64,000 bases of DNA, from NCBI RefSeq assembly GCF_014204895.1, contig NZ_JACHMF010000001.1:124001-188000 (forward strand), read 5' to 3'. Source of the DNA: Paractinoplanes abujensis. GTDB lineage: Bacteria; Actinomycetota; Actinomycetes; Mycobacteriales; Micromonosporaceae. The notes beneath the pieces are model-generated. The model saw only the letters and a program-made list of their open reading frames with translations, ran no database searches and was not told where the DNA came from. The translations under genes were made by a program, and so were the position numbers. The first letter of the stretch is position 1. Every line of letters begins with the position of its first letter. This document shows positions 1 through 9,399 of this stretch, piece after piece.

Positions 1-2709
1 ACGCTGCGGCGGGACGTGGGCGGTCCGCGCGCCTTCCTGACCGCGCTCGCCGAGGCGTACACGCATCACGCGAGCGTCGACTGGACCACCCTGACCGGCG
101 GAGCCCGGCACGTCGAGTTGCCGACCTACCCGTTCCAGCGCCGGCCGTACTGGCTGGCGCTGCCCCCGGCCACCGGCGACGCCGCCGGGCTGGGCCTGGT
201 GGCCACCCGGCATCCGCTGCTGGGTGCGGTCGTGCCGGTCGCCGGGGCCGGTGGTGTGCTGCTCACCGGCCGGTTGTCCACTGCCGGGCAGCCCTGGCTG
301 GCCGAGCACAAGGTCGGCGGCACCGTCCTGTTCCCCGGGGCCGGCTTGGTCGAGCTGGTCATCCGGGCCGGCGACGAGACCGGCCACGGCGCCGTGCAGG
401 ACCTGACGCTGGAGGCGCCGCTCGTGCTGCCGCCGGGCGGCGCAGTGGCCGTCCAGGTCCATGTGGCCGCGGACCGGCGGACCGTAGCCGTGCACTCCCG
501 GCCGGACGACGCCCCGGCCGATGCGCCGTGGACCCGGCACGCCACCGGCCTGCTTGCCGAAACCGGCCCGGAACCCGGGCCCGAGGCTGGCGCGTGGCCG
601 CCGCCCGGCGCGGAACCGGTCGATCTCACCGGCTTCTACGACCGGCTCGCCGAGGGCGACGCCCTGGTTTACGGGCCGGCCTTCCAGGGGCTGCGGGCGG
701 CCTGGCGGGCCGGCGGTGAGGTGTTCGCCGAGATCGCCCTGCCCGAGCCGGTCGCCGGCGAGGCCACCCGCTTCGGCCTGCACCCGGTTCTGCTCGACGC
801 GGCGCTGCACGCCACCGCTCTGCTCGAGGCCGGCTCGGACCGGGTGACCCTGCCGTTCGCCTGGACCGGCGTCGATCTGCACGCCACGGGCGCCGCCGCG
901 CTGCGGCTGCGCCTGACCCGGCTCGGCGCCGACGAGGTCGGGCTGCGGCTCAGCGACACCGAGGGCCGGGCCGTCGCTTCCGTGGCCTCCCTGGCCCTGC
1001 GGCCGGCCACCGACGACCGGCCGGCGGCCGGACTCGATGCGCTGTACGCCCTCGAATGGATCGCGGCCGCACCGGCCGGCGGCCCGGTGCCGGCGACCGT
1101 CGTGCACCGCGTCACGGGCGGCACGAGCACGGCCGCGGTGCACGCGGAGACCACCGCCGCGCTCGCGCGGCTGCAGTCCTGGCTCAGCGGTCCACCGGCC
1201 GGCGTCCTGGCGATCGTCACCCGGGGCGCCGTGTCGGTGTCGGGGTCGGACATCACCGATCTGGCCGGTGCGGCGGTCTGGGGTCTGGTGCGCAGTGCTC
1301 AGACGGAGAACCCGGGCCAGATCGTGCTGATCGACCTGGACCCGGCCGGCCCGGATCCCGGCACCGGGGCCGACCCGCTCGCGCCCGCCCTGGCCTGCGG
1401 CGAGCCGCAGATCGCGATCCGCTCCGGAGCCTTGCACCGCCCGCGCCTGTCCCGGGTGCCCGGCGCCCGGCCCCGCGTGGCCGCCGCCGGATTCGGCGAG
1501 CAACCCGGCACGGTGCTGATCACCGGCGGCACCGGCACTCTGGGCGGGCTCGTCGCCCGCCATCTGGCGACCGTGCACAGCGTGCCCGGTCTGTTGCTGA
1601 CCAGCCGCAGCGGCCCGGCCGCGGCCGGCACCGGCGCGCTGGCCGCCGCCCTGGCCCAGCGCGGAGCCGCCGTCGACGTGGTGGCCTGCGATGCCGCCGA
1701 CCGGGACGCGCTGGCCGCCACGCTGACCGGCCGGACCCTCACCGGTGTCGTGCACACCGCGGGCGTGCTCGACGACGGCACCCTCGCCTCGCTCACGCCG
1801 GAACGGATGTCCGCCGTGCTCCGGCCCAAGGTCGACGCCGCGGTGAACCTGCACCAGCTCACCGAGGACCACCCTCTCACCGCGTTCGTGATGTTCTCCT
1901 CGGCGGCCGGTGTCACCGGCGGCGGCGGCCAGGGCAACTACGCCGCGGCCAACACGTTCCTGGACGGCCTGGCCGCGCACCGGCGCTCCCGTGGCCTTCC
2001 GGCGCAGTCGCTGGCCTGGGGCATGTGGGAGCAGAGCAGCGGGATGACCGGCGCCCTCACCGAGAACGACCTGGCCGCTCAGCGCCGCGACGGCGTGCTG
2101 CCGCTGCCCACCGGCCAGGCCTTGGCGCTGATGGACGCGGCCGGGACGCTCGACCTGCCGTTCGCGGTGCCGATCCGGTTCGACCTGACCGGGCTGGGCC
2201 GCCCCGACGTGCCCTACCTGCTGCGGGACCTGGTGCGGGGCCCGGCCCGGCGGACGGTGCAGCCGGTCGCGGCCGTGGCGGCCGAGAGCCTGCGCGACCG
2301 GTTGCACCGGCTGCGGCCGGCGCGCCGCGAGCATACGCTGCTCGACGTGGTCCGCGCCCACGCGGCCGCCACCCTCGGTTTCGCCGGCCCGGCCGAGGTC
2401 GATCCCGGGCAGTCCTTCCGCGACATGGGGTTCGACTCGCTCGCCGCGGTCCGCCTGCGCAACAGCCTCGGCGAGGCGGTCGGGGAGCGACTGCCCGCGA
2501 CGCTGGTCTTCGACCACCCGAACGCGGTTGTCCTCACCCGGCACCTGCTGGACGAGATGGGGCTCGGCGTGGAGAAGGAGACCGCCCCGGCCGCGGCCAC
2601 CGGGGACACCGCCGTGCAGACGTTCGCCGACCGGGCGGCTCAGATCGAGGGGATGAGCCTGGCCGAGCTGCTGCGGGCGGCCACGGGCGGGCCGGCCGAG
2701 CCGGCCTGA
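1..2709 (+). CDS. Type I modular PKS, C-terminal fragment (AT tail-DH-KR-ACP-tail), 5' end outside window
   Basis: The reading frame is open from base 1 and stops at TGA 2707-2709, so this is the 3' end of a longer gene. It begins in the post-AT linker ([11 protein letters not shown] near 121-153). A DH follows from about 211: [10 protein letters not shown] gives the HxxxGxxxxP motif (His codon 307-309) and the second DH acid is in LLDAALH (Asp codon 796-798). The KR spans about 1040-2200, with TGGTGTLGG at about 1520 and LDD at 1768-1776. Its Tyr codon is 1939-1941, with no Trp eight residues before it and no Pro in the loop, which fits a B1 type. The ACP Ser codon is 2436-2438 in GFDSL. There is no ER or TE. 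B1 KR plus DH predicts a trans double bond. The tail around [14 protein letters not shown] resembles the short C-terminal motif that ends many PKS subunits, so the chain probably passes to another protein. The AT substrate cannot be read. Confidence 0.93.
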   Translation, partial: TLRRDVGGPRAFLTALAEAYTHHASVDWTTLTGGARHVELPTYPFQRRPYWLALPPATGDAAGLGLVATRHPLLGAVVPVAGAGGVLLTGRLSTAGQPWLAEHKVGGTVLFPGAGLVELVIRAGDETGHGAVQDLTLEAPLVLPPGGAVAVQVHVAADRRTVAVHSRPDDAPADAPWTRHATGLLAETGPEPGPEAGAWPPPGAEPVDLTGFYDRLAEGDALVYGPAFQGLRAAWRAGGEVFAEIALPEPVAGEATRFGLHPVLLDAALHATALLEAGSDRVTLPFAWTGVDLHATGAAALRLRLTRLGADEVGLRLSDTEGRAVASVASLALRPATDDRPAAGLDALYALEWIAAAPAGGPVPATVVHRVTGGTSTAAVHAETTAALARLQSWLSGPPAGVLAIVTRGAVSVSGSDITDLAGAAVWGLVRSAQTENPGQIVLIDLDPAGPDPGTGADPLAPALACGEPQIAIRSGALHRPRLSRVPGARPRVAAAGFGEQPGTVLITGGTGTLGGLVARHLATVHSVPGLLLTSRSGPAAAGTGALAAALAQRGAAVDVVACDAADRDALAATLTGRTLTGVVHTAGVLDDGTLASLTPERMSAVLRPKVDAAVNLHQLTEDHPLTAFVMFSSAAGVTGGGGQGNYAAANTFLDGLAAHRRSRGLPAQSLAWGMWEQSSGMTGALTENDLAAQRRDGVLPLPTGQALALMDAAGTLDLPFAVPIRFDLTGLGRPDVPYLLRDLVRGPARRTVQPVAAVAAESLRDRLHRLRPARREHTLLDVVRAHAAATLGFAGPAEVDPGQSFRDMGFDSLAAVRLRNSLGEAVGERLPATLVFDHPNAVVLTRHLLDEMGLGVEKETAPAAATGDTAVQTFADRAAQIEGMSLAELLRAATGGPAEPA

Positions 2710-2740
2710 GCGGGCGTGGCGGCCTGAACGGGCGTGGCGG
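2705..2740. repeat. Tandem 18-bp duplication across a PKS stop codon
   Basis: Two adjacent 18-bp copies, 2705-2722 and 2723-2740, differ at one base. The first copy contains the TGA stop of the upstream PKS and the second contains another TGA. They fill the gap between the convergent PKS and PLP-enzyme genes. No convincing terminator hairpin was seen here. Confidence 0.75.
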
Positions 2741-4009
2741 TCAGGCGACCAGCGCGCGGACGCCGTCGTCGATCCGGCGGAGCCCGGCCGCGACGTGCGG
2801 CAGGGTCAGCGGGTCGGCGGCGTCCAGCGCTTCCCGTTGCTGCGCGGCCGTGTCGCCGTACAGCATGCTGGTTGCGGCCTTGAAGCGCAGCGCGCCGGGG
2901 TCGTCGCCGAGCAGATGCCCGGCCAGCACCGCCAGACCACTGGTGTCGAGCAGGTGGCGGGCCAGCGAAGGGGAGTCGGTGACGCCCTTGGCGGCCAGCA
3001 CCGGGCGCAGCGGCTCGAAGTCGGGGTAGACGTAGAAGCCGCCGGTCGGCGGCCGGCATGCGGCGCCGGCGGCGGTGAGGATGCCGTGCACGGCCCGGGC
3101 CACGGCGCCGTGCAGGCGGGCGCCGGCGGCGAGATGGTCGCGCAGGACGGCCGGCTCGGCGAAGGCGTAGGTGGCGACCTCCTGCATGGGGGCGGCCAGG
3201 GTGGACCACACCTCGCTGGCCACCGAGAGGACGTTGTCGCGCAGCACTCGCCCCGTGTCGTCGCCGGGGAAGCGGGCCACCCCGATGCGCCAGCCACCGA
3301 GCGCCAGGCTCTTGGACAGCCCGCTGGTGACCACGGTGCGATGCGGGATCACCTCGGCCGGGCTGAGGAAAGGCGTGGCCGGGTCGTGCAGGACGTCCCG
3401 GTAGATCTCGTCGGAGACGACGGTGAGGTCCTCCTGCTCGGCGATCGCGCAGATCCGGCGGATCAGGGCGGGCGGGGCGAGCGTGCCGGTGGGGTTGTCC
3501 GGCAGGGTCAGCACGACGGTCCGCGGGTCGCGACCGGCCCGCCGGGCCGCGGCGATCGCGCGGACCAGCGCGGCCGGATCGGGCACCCCGCCCGCCTCGG
3601 CCGGGATCGGCACCGCGATGGTGTGCCGGCCGGCCAGGAAGGCCTGCGGCGCGTAGGAGTTCCAGGCCGGCCGGGCCAGGACGACGTCACCGGGCAGCAC
3701 CAGGTTGAGCGCCATGAGCAGGGGTTTGCTGCCCGGGGCGACCATCACCTGGCCCGGCTCGGTCGGCAGCCGGCGGCGGGTGAAGTAGCCGGCCACGGCG
3801 GCCCGTACGGCGGCGTCGCCCTGAACCGGGCCGTACGCGTTGCGCCGGGCACCGGCGATCAGGCTGTCCACCAGGGGCTCGAACGCCGGCAGGCGGGACT
3901 CGCCGAAGCCGAGGTGCAGGATGTCCTCACCGTTCGCTCTCCGCTCGGCGACCTGCTGGTTGAGTGCCAGGTTGGGCGACATCGGGCGGGACGCGAGCTC
4001 GGTGAGCAC
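2741..4009 (-). CDS. Fold-type I PLP-dependent enzyme (aminotransferase class I/II family)
   Basis: This 422-residue protein has the normal length and layout of class I/II aminotransferases. NAYGPVQGD lies near residue 77, DNPTGT in the substrate and cofactor region, SDEIYRD for PLP contacts, and SGLSKSLALGGWRIG with the Schiff-base Lys. A late Arg in LRFKAATS is likely to bind the alpha-carboxylate. Translation starts at GTG 4007-4009, preceded by AAGGAGA on the minus strand. The gene follows the aminomutase by 15 bp and is probably co-transcribed with it. The family also includes decarboxylases such as aspartate 4-decarboxylase. In the incednine pathway a PLP decarboxylase acts after a 2,3-aminomutase to make the beta-amino starter. 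A comparable step, or a transamination, is inferred here but not shown by the sequence. Confidence 0.85.
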   Translation of the reverse strand: MLTELASRPMSPNLALNQQVAERRANGEDILHLGFGESRLPAFEPLVDSLIAGARRNAYGPVQGDAAVRAAVAGYFTRRRLPTEPGQVMVAPGSKPLLMALNLVLPGDVVLARPAWNSYAPQAFLAGRHTIAVPIPAEAGGVPDPAALVRAIAAARRAGRDPRTVVLTLPDNPTGTLAPPALIRRICAIAEQEDLTVVSDEIYRDVLHDPATPFLSPAEVIPHRTVVTSGLSKSLALGGWRIGVARFPGDDTGRVLRDNVLSVASEVWSTLAAPMQEVATYAFAEPAVLRDHLAAGARLHGAVARAVHGILTAAGAACRPPTGGFYVYPDFEPLRPVLAAKGVTDSPSLARHLLDTSGLAVLAGHLLGDDPGALRFKAATSMLYGDTAAQQREALDAADPLTLPHVAAGLRRIDDGVRALVA

Positions 4010-4024
4010 GGCGGGTCTCCTTCG

Positions 4025-5356
4025 TCAGGGTTTACCGGGGGAACCGCCCCAGACCGCGGCGGCGATGTCGGCGGGCGTGTCCGCGGCCGGTTCCAGGTCG
4101 TCCAGCCAGGCCGCGGTGGCCGAGAAGCGGGCCCGGAACGGACGGCCGACCAGCGCGGGATTCCGGGCCTGGAGCATCCGCAGCTGGAAGAACCGCCCGT
4201 GGGCGGTCTCCTCGACGCCGTCCACCACGACCTTGCCCGGGGTCGCCGACATCACCGGCCCGCGGACGGTCCGGGCCAGCCCGGGGAGGGTCTGGTAGGC
4301 CGCGCGGAACACGTCGGCCGCCTTCGCCAGTGGCACTTTGAAGTACTCGTACGGCCCGGTGTTGCGCTCGACGAACATGTAGTACGGCACGGCCCCGGCG
4401 GCGATCTCGGCGCGCCACAGCGAACTCCACGTCCGGGCGTCGTCGTTGATCCGCCCGATCAGCGGCGCCTGGCAGTACACGACGGCGCCGGTGGCCCGGA
4501 TACGGGCGAGCGCCTGGACGGCGAGCGTGGTGTTCAGCTCGCGGGGGTGGGTGAAGTGCGCCATCACCGCGAGCAGGCGCCCGGCTTTGGTGACCTGCTC
4601 GAACAGCCGCAGCAGGTCGTCCGCGTCGGTGTCGGTGACGAAGCGCTGCGGCCAGTAGGCGATCGACTTGGTGCCGATCCGGACGGTGCGCACCGTCGGC
4701 ACCTCGAGCAGCGGCTGCAGGTGCTCGAGGAGCCGGTCGGTCCCCATGATCATCGGGTCGCCGCCGGTGATCAGCACGTCGTGCACCTCGGGATGCTCGC
4801 GCAGATAGCGTACGAGCACATCGGGGCGCGGGGTGGCGAACCGGAGGTCGGCGTCCCCGACGAACTGCGCCCACCGGAAACAGTAGGTGCAGTAGGAATG
4901 GCAGGACTGTCCCTGACTCGGGAAGTAGAGCACGGTCTCCCGGTATTTGTGCTGCAGCCCCGGGGCGGGCGAGCCGTCGATGCGCGGGACGTTCAGCTCC
5001 TGCTGGCCGGAGGGGTGCGGGTTGAGCCGCCCCCGGATCTCCTTGACCGCCGCGGTGACCGCCTGCCGGTCCCCGGTGACGGTGGCCGCCGTCAGCAGGT
5101 GCTCGTCCTGCGGCGACAGCATGCCGCGCTGGGGGAACACCATCCGGAACATCGGGTCGTCGGGCACGCTGTCCCAGTCGATGAGTTCCGACAGCGTGTA
5201 TTCGTTGACGCGGAACGGCAGCACCTGGGAGAGCAACCGGACCGTCTCCACCTGTTCCGGGGTGAGGGGGAACCGGGTGGCGATGGCATCGATCTGTCGC
5301 GCGCCCAACGCGCGGAACCGTTGGCTCTGGACGGCTGCGGGACCTGACGGCGACAT
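4025..5356 (-). CDS. KamA-family radical SAM, PLP-dependent aminomutase
   Basis: The protein is about 443 residues. CHSYCTYC (CxxxCxxC, residues about 152-159) should bind the [4Fe-4S] cluster that cleaves S-adenosylmethionine. ITGGDPM follows as the SAM-binding segment, and Lys of SATPGKVVVDG is the likely PLP lysine. Members move the alpha-amino group of an amino acid to the beta carbon. By eye, the two Asp that bind the lysine epsilon-amino group in lysine 2,3-aminomutase are not kept: the region before PGK has Ser/Ala, and the earlier site reads MFVERN. Lysine is therefore an unlikely substrate. A role in making a beta-amino-acid PKS starter is inferred from context. The ATG at 5354-5356 is chosen; an in-frame TTG at 5357-5359 lies closer to the GGGAGAG ribosome site and is a possible alternative. 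Confidence 0.85.
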   Translation of the reverse strand: MSPSGPAAVQSQRFRALGARQIDAIATRFPLTPEQVETVRLLSQVLPFRVNEYTLSELIDWDSVPDDPMFRMVFPQRGMLSPQDEHLLTAATVTGDRQAVTAAVKEIRGRLNPHPSGQQELNVPRIDGSPAPGLQHKYRETVLYFPSQGQSCHSYCTYCFRWAQFVGDADLRFATPRPDVLVRYLREHPEVHDVLITGGDPMIMGTDRLLEHLQPLLEVPTVRTVRIGTKSIAYWPQRFVTDTDADDLLRLFEQVTKAGRLLAVMAHFTHPRELNTTLAVQALARIRATGAVVYCQAPLIGRINDDARTWSSLWRAEIAAGAVPYYMFVERNTGPYEYFKVPLAKAADVFRAAYQTLPGLARTVRGPVMSATPGKVVVDGVEETAHGRFFQLRMLQARNPALVGRPFRARFSATAAWLDDLEPAADTPADIAAAVWGGSPGKP

Positions 5357-5373
5357 CAATGCTGATCTCTCCC

Positions 5374-5399
5374 GTGAGATTTCATCGAGTGGATCTCAC
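5374..5399. promoter_or_regulatory. Inverted repeat in the aminomutase leader (operator or RNA hairpin)
   Basis: GTGAGAT (5374-5380) and ATCTCAC (5393-5399) form a perfect 7-bp inverted repeat with a 12-nt spacer, about 17-45 nt upstream of the aminomutase start. The half-site centres are 19 bp apart, about two helical turns, which suits a dimeric regulator. In the transcript the same arms could pair just 5' of the GGGAGAG ribosome site. Function is inferred. Confidence 0.45.
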
Positions 5400-5421
5400 C
5401 GTCGATCGTGGCCCCTGCCGC

Positions 5422-5450
5422 CCACCCCAGCTACCCGTAGCGTCCCCTAC
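5422..5450 (-). promoter_or_regulatory. G-rich element with GTAGGGG core upstream of the aminomutase
   Basis: Read on the minus strand, GTAGGGG (5450-5444) is followed by a second G-rich block ending CTGGGGTGGG. A similar arrangement lies at 9400-9425 upstream of the hydrolase-PKS operon. It also contains the short inverted arms CTAC and GTAG (5431-5440). It is a candidate shared activator site, but G-rich similarity in high-GC DNA is weak evidence. Confidence 0.25.
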
Positions 5451-5456
5451 TCGAAC

Positions 5457-8348
5457 TCAGGCGATGATCACCAACGCCGACAGGTGGTCGGCCCACCAGC
5501 CGAAGATCGGGGCGAGCATCCCGTACGCGTGCCGCGTGCTCAAACGCTTGCGCTGCTTCGGTTCCGGCTGCGCAACATCCGCCGTCACCGCCAGCAGGGA
5601 GTTGCCCAGCTCCAGCAGTTGTTCCCGGTTGCCGACGCCCAGTTTCCGATAGACCCGCGTCAAGTGTTGCTCCACCGTGCTGACGGTGATGAACAGGCGG
5701 TCCGCGATCTCCCGGTTGCTGTAGCCCTGGGTGGCGAGCACCGCGACCCGCTGCTCGGACTTGCTGAGCCCGCCGAAGCTCTGCTCGTCGCCCGGCCCGG
5801 CGATCTCCTCGACCTTGGCCGTCGCGGACGCGCGCGTCGGGCGCAACGCCTGGCACAGCAGCTCGGCGCCGCAGCTCTTGGCGAGCCGCCAGGCCCGCTG
5901 CGCCGTCTTGCGGGCGACCACCGTCTCACCCATCTGCTGGTAGGCGCGGCTCAGGTCGACGAGCACGGCGGCTGCCTCGTGCCAGGCGCCACCGGCCTCC
6001 AGGCAGGCGTACGCGTCGAGCAGGATCGGGGGTTGCTTCTTCGTCGGCTGCAGCCGGGCCAGGGTGTGCAGAGTCATGCCCCGCGACCGCGTCAGGCCCG
6101 ACTCGGGCGCCGCGAGTTGCTTGTCGACGAGCTGCGCCGCGCGATCCCGGTCGCCCAGCCGGATCCAGGCCTCCGCCGCCCCCAGCCGCCACGGCGCCAG
6201 GGCCGGCGTGTCGACGTTCCAGCGCTGCATCAGCGTGCCGCAGCCGAGGAAGTCGTTCAACGCCATGCTGTGCTTGCCGGTCGCGAGATGGTGCCGGCCC
6301 CGCGCGTACAGGTAGTGCAGGCCGGCCCGGGTCTGGAACAGCGCCTGCGGCGGCTCCGAGGCGAGCAGCTTCACGACCTTCTCGTGATGACCCATCGCGG
6401 TCAGCGACTCGACCAGAACGGCCAACGCCGCCGCGCTGCCGACGTTCCAGGTGCGCCCGGACAGCTGCGTCCGTGCCGTCTCGGCCTGCTGCGCCGCCCG
6501 GGCCAGCTGTCCGCGCCGCAACGAGATCACCGCACCGGCGCATTCCAGCAGCCCGCGCCGACCGGCCACGTCCGGCGACAGGGAGTCGGCCGTCACCGCC
6601 TCGTACCACCTGTGGGCCATGTCCAGCTGATCCGCGTAACAGAGCGCCATCAGCGCGGCCGAATGTGCTTGCTGCTTCCACGGCTCCGGCGCCTGGCTGC
6701 CCTGCAGCACCTGCTCGGCCAGGTCGATGGCCTCCTCGTCGGCGCCGCGCTCCAGGGCGAGCGTCAGGGCGCGCAGAGCGCGCACGTCCGACGGTGACGT
6801 GGCCGGCAGGGGATTGCGGGGCAGCGGCCGGTCGGGGCGGTTGAGCAGCCCCAGGAACTCGGCCGACATGAGCAGGCGGGTGCCGTGCAACGCCGTCAGC
6901 GTGCTCTCCCGGCCGTCGTTGCCCTGGCCCTCGTTCTCCTGGTCGACGATCTCCATGGCCTCGTCGAAGTGCAGGTGGAACATCATGCCCTCGGCGACCT
7001 TCAGCGCTTCCGTGCCGCCCAGCTTGCCCGCGGTGATGGGGCTCTTGAGCCGCAGGAAATGCTGAGCCGAGTTGCCCGGCTTGAGCTGCCACTGGCCGAG
7101 GGCGTACTGCGACATCACCGACAGGCGTTCCCCCTCGTCCAGGCAGCACTCCTGGGCCAGTCGCAGGCACGTCAGGCTCCTGCTCACATCGCCGTCGAGC
7201 AGGGCCTGCCGGGCGACTTCCTGCAGCACCGGCACCACCCACTCCTCGTGCAGCGGGCTCGAGTTGAGCAGGTGCGTGGCGACAACCGGAAGGGGCGCGC
7301 CGTCCTCGTAGAGCAGGGTGGCCGCGCGGTGCCGCAGGTCGGTCACCTCGTCGTGGGGCATCTCGTGCAGCAGCGCCTGGCGCATGGCGGGGTGCCGCAG
7401 CCGCTCGTCGAGCACACCGACGCCGCTGAGCAGGCTGAGGCACCGGCGGACCAGTTCCTCGGTGAGGCCGCTGAGCCGGCTCAGCAGCAGCGGGGTGGAC
7501 GCGCCGCCCAGCAGCGCAACGCACTGCGCCACCCGGACCGCCTGCGGGCCCAGCCGATGGATGCAGGCCAGCAGCACCTGCTGGAACACCGGCCCGCTGG
7601 ACAGGTCCTGCTCGGCGCCGGTCTCGGGGTCCGCCGCGAGGCGCAGCTGGTGATCCTCGACCAGGGCCTCCACCAGCAGCGGGTTGCCCACGCTGAGCCG
7701 GTGCAGCTCGGCCACGAACGCGTCCGGGAGATCGGTCGTGCTCAGGCTCGCGGCCAGTTTGCGGACCCCGTCCAGGGAGAGCCGCTGCAGCTGGAAGCGC
7801 CGCACACTGGGCTGGTAGATGAGGTCGTCGAGGATGCGCGGGGCCGGCTCGTCGAGCAGCAGCGGGCCGCGGGTCATCATCAGGGTCACCGACAGCTCGG
7901 TCAGTCGCTGCGCCAGATAGCGCAGGCAATAGAGCGTCGCCTCGTCGGTGTGCTGGACGTCGTCCACGGTGATCAGCAGGTGGCGTTCCGCGGCCAGCTC
8001 GGCCACGACCCGGTGGGTGTGCCGGGCGACCGCCGCCAGGTCGTCGCGATCCGTGGCCGAGGCGAGCGGGGCGGTCTCGCCCAGCCCGTCACCGTCGGGG
8101 GTGTGCGCGTGCAACGCGTGATACAGCTGGGCCAGCCCGCTGAACGGGTGGCTGCGGTCGTGCGGCGTGTTCACCACGCTGAGCACCGTGCTGCCGGACT
8201 TCGAGGCCCGGTGGGCCAGGTGGTTGAGCACAGTGGTCTTGCCCATCGCGGTCGGCCCGCTGACCTCGGCGAAGGCGCCTCTGCCGCGAGTGGACCGATC
8301 CATCAAATCGTCGAGCTCTTCGAGCAACTTCGAGCGCTCTACTAACAC
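5457..8348 (-). CDS. LuxR-family LAL transcriptional regulator
   Basis: This 963-residue protein has the size and layout of the large ATP-binding LuxR (LAL) regulators common in macrolide and polyene clusters. An N-terminal AAA-like ATPase has Walker A GPTAMGKTT (residues 31-39) and a Walker B-like LLITVDDVQ near 125. A long helical, TPR-like middle follows. A C-terminal LuxR helix-turn-helix contains LSKSEQRVAVLATQG, SNREIADRLFI and STVEQHLTRVYRKLGV, and a tail of about 50 residues comes after it. It probably activates the cluster. The start is GTG 8346-8348 with GGGGGAAG just upstream, and its length agrees with the usual LAL N-terminus. The second codon (8343-8345) is TTA, the rare Leu codon read by bldA tRNA, so translation is likely linked to development. 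The aminomutase gene follows on the same strand after about 100 bp. Confidence 0.93.
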   Translation of the reverse strand: MLVERSKLLEELDDLMDRSTRGRGAFAEVSGPTAMGKTTVLNHLAHRASKSGSTVLSVVNTPHDRSHPFSGLAQLYHALHAHTPDGDGLGETAPLASATDRDDLAAVARHTHRVVAELAAERHLLITVDDVQHTDEATLYCLRYLAQRLTELSVTLMMTRGPLLLDEPAPRILDDLIYQPSVRRFQLQRLSLDGVRKLAASLSTTDLPDAFVAELHRLSVGNPLLVEALVEDHQLRLAADPETGAEQDLSSGPVFQQVLLACIHRLGPQAVRVAQCVALLGGASTPLLLSRLSGLTEELVRRCLSLLSGVGVLDERLRHPAMRQALLHEMPHDEVTDLRHRAATLLYEDGAPLPVVATHLLNSSPLHEEWVVPVLQEVARQALLDGDVSRSLTCLRLAQECCLDEGERLSVMSQYALGQWQLKPGNSAQHFLRLKSPITAGKLGGTEALKVAEGMMFHLHFDEAMEIVDQENEGQGNDGRESTLTALHGTRLLMSAEFLGLLNRPDRPLPRNPLPATSPSDVRALRALTLALERGADEEAIDLAEQVLQGSQAPEPWKQQAHSAALMALCYADQLDMAHRWYEAVTADSLSPDVAGRRGLLECAGAVISLRRGQLARAAQQAETARTQLSGRTWNVGSAAALAVLVESLTAMGHHEKVVKLLASEPPQALFQTRAGLHYLYARGRHHLATGKHSMALNDFLGCGTLMQRWNVDTPALAPWRLGAAEAWIRLGDRDRAAQLVDKQLAAPESGLTRSRGMTLHTLARLQPTKKQPPILLDAYACLEAGGAWHEAAAVLVDLSRAYQQMGETVVARKTAQRAWRLAKSCGAELLCQALRPTRASATAKVEEIAGPGDEQSFGGLSKSEQRVAVLATQGYSNREIADRLFITVSTVEQHLTRVYRKLGVGNREQLLELGNSLLAVTADVAQPEPKQRKRLSTRHAYGMLAPIFGWWADHLSALVIIA

Positions 8349-8437
8349 TGACTTCCCCCAGTGAGTAGTCGCGGGCCATGGCGATAATTCACAGGATCCG
8401 AGACCACGTACCTCCCCCGAGGGTCATGATTGTGGTG

Positions 8438-8467
8438 ACGCTAACGTTTTCGCACCGTCGTGGTCAA
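8438..8467 (-). promoter_or_regulatory. Candidate sigma-70-type promoter for the LAL regulator
   Basis: On the minus strand TTGACC (8467-8462) and TAGCGT (8443-8438) are separated by 18 nt. These match the actinobacterial TTGAC and TAnnnT boxes well. The -10 box is about 90 nt upstream of the GTG start, giving a plausible 5' leader. No transcript data support it. Confidence 0.5.
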
Positions 8468-9399
8468 GTGCTATTAGTGCCCCGACCGCCAGATCTTGAC
8501 CGAGCCTTCGGATGATCTTCAGGAAGTTGCCAGGATTCCCCTGCGGAAACTACGCCGACAGTGTGCTAGGGCTGCTGCGAGGGCGGGAAGAATGCTCCGC
8601 CGGTGCCTTCTTCGGCGAGTCGAACAAATGGTTTAACGTCCATTCCAACCGCTCTTTGGAAACAGTTTTCCGGTCGGTTCTGCGGGACGCCGTGGGCGGG
8701 GTTTCCGGGTCCCGGCGTCACCGGCGGCGGCGACTCCCGGAAGTCGGTAGTGATCCCGCCGGGTGAGAAAGCATGACCCTCCATGTCGGAATTAAAGTGA
8801 TCCGTTCGCTGGGTGCGGGGGGTCCGGTCCGGTAGGCGGCTCGGTGCGGGCGGTCCCGGGGGCGGGCCTACCTGCGTCACGGTGTGTGGGTGACCGTCGG
8901 CCGGGCTCGCCGGCCGCGGTGTCCGCCGCCGCGTGTTCCGAGGGGTGCCGGCCCGATTCGTCCACGCGGTCTGCTCGCTCGGCACGCGAATGGTGCGGAC
9001 GCTCCCGGGAGCCGATCAGCCTATTTTCCGCAATCGATGAGAACGGGCTCGCCCAAGGCGCAGCAGTGCGCCGCCGGGCATCGGTGCCAAGTGCCTTTCC
9101 GGCGGATCGAAACAGCTGTACCCATGTTTCTCGTCGCTGATTCGAGTCGGCAGATCGTTTCGCTGGGACATTCTCGTCGCTGCGCCGGCGGCGAAAGTGG
9201 AACGGCTGCGGTCTCCCTTTGCCCGGTCAGATAACGAGGGTCGACGCAAATGCGGTGATCCCCGGGGAAGGGGGCGGAGCATGATCAGCAAGGCATAACG
9301 GGCACGTCGGGTAATGCCGGATACACATGGCGGACAGCGCTCGATGCCGCCTGGCCGCCGAACTGATCTCGCGCCCGCCCGCCGCCGCACCTGCCGCCG

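Noticed and set aside
4025..5356. Calling the enzyme lysine 2,3-aminomutase
   Set aside because: The key lysine side-chain binding acids do not appear to be kept, so only the family is named.
8512..8766. 84-codon plus-strand frame in the intergenic region
   Set aside because: No recognisable domain, no clear ribosome site, and the tail turns into an Arg-rich run; not enough to call a gene.
8566..8985. 139-codon minus-strand frame in the intergenic region
   Set aside because: Pro/Arg/Thr-rich low-complexity translation without a family signature.
9016..9390. 124-codon minus-strand frame in the intergenic region
   Set aside because: Arg-rich, overlaps other equally poor frames on both strands and has no supporting features.
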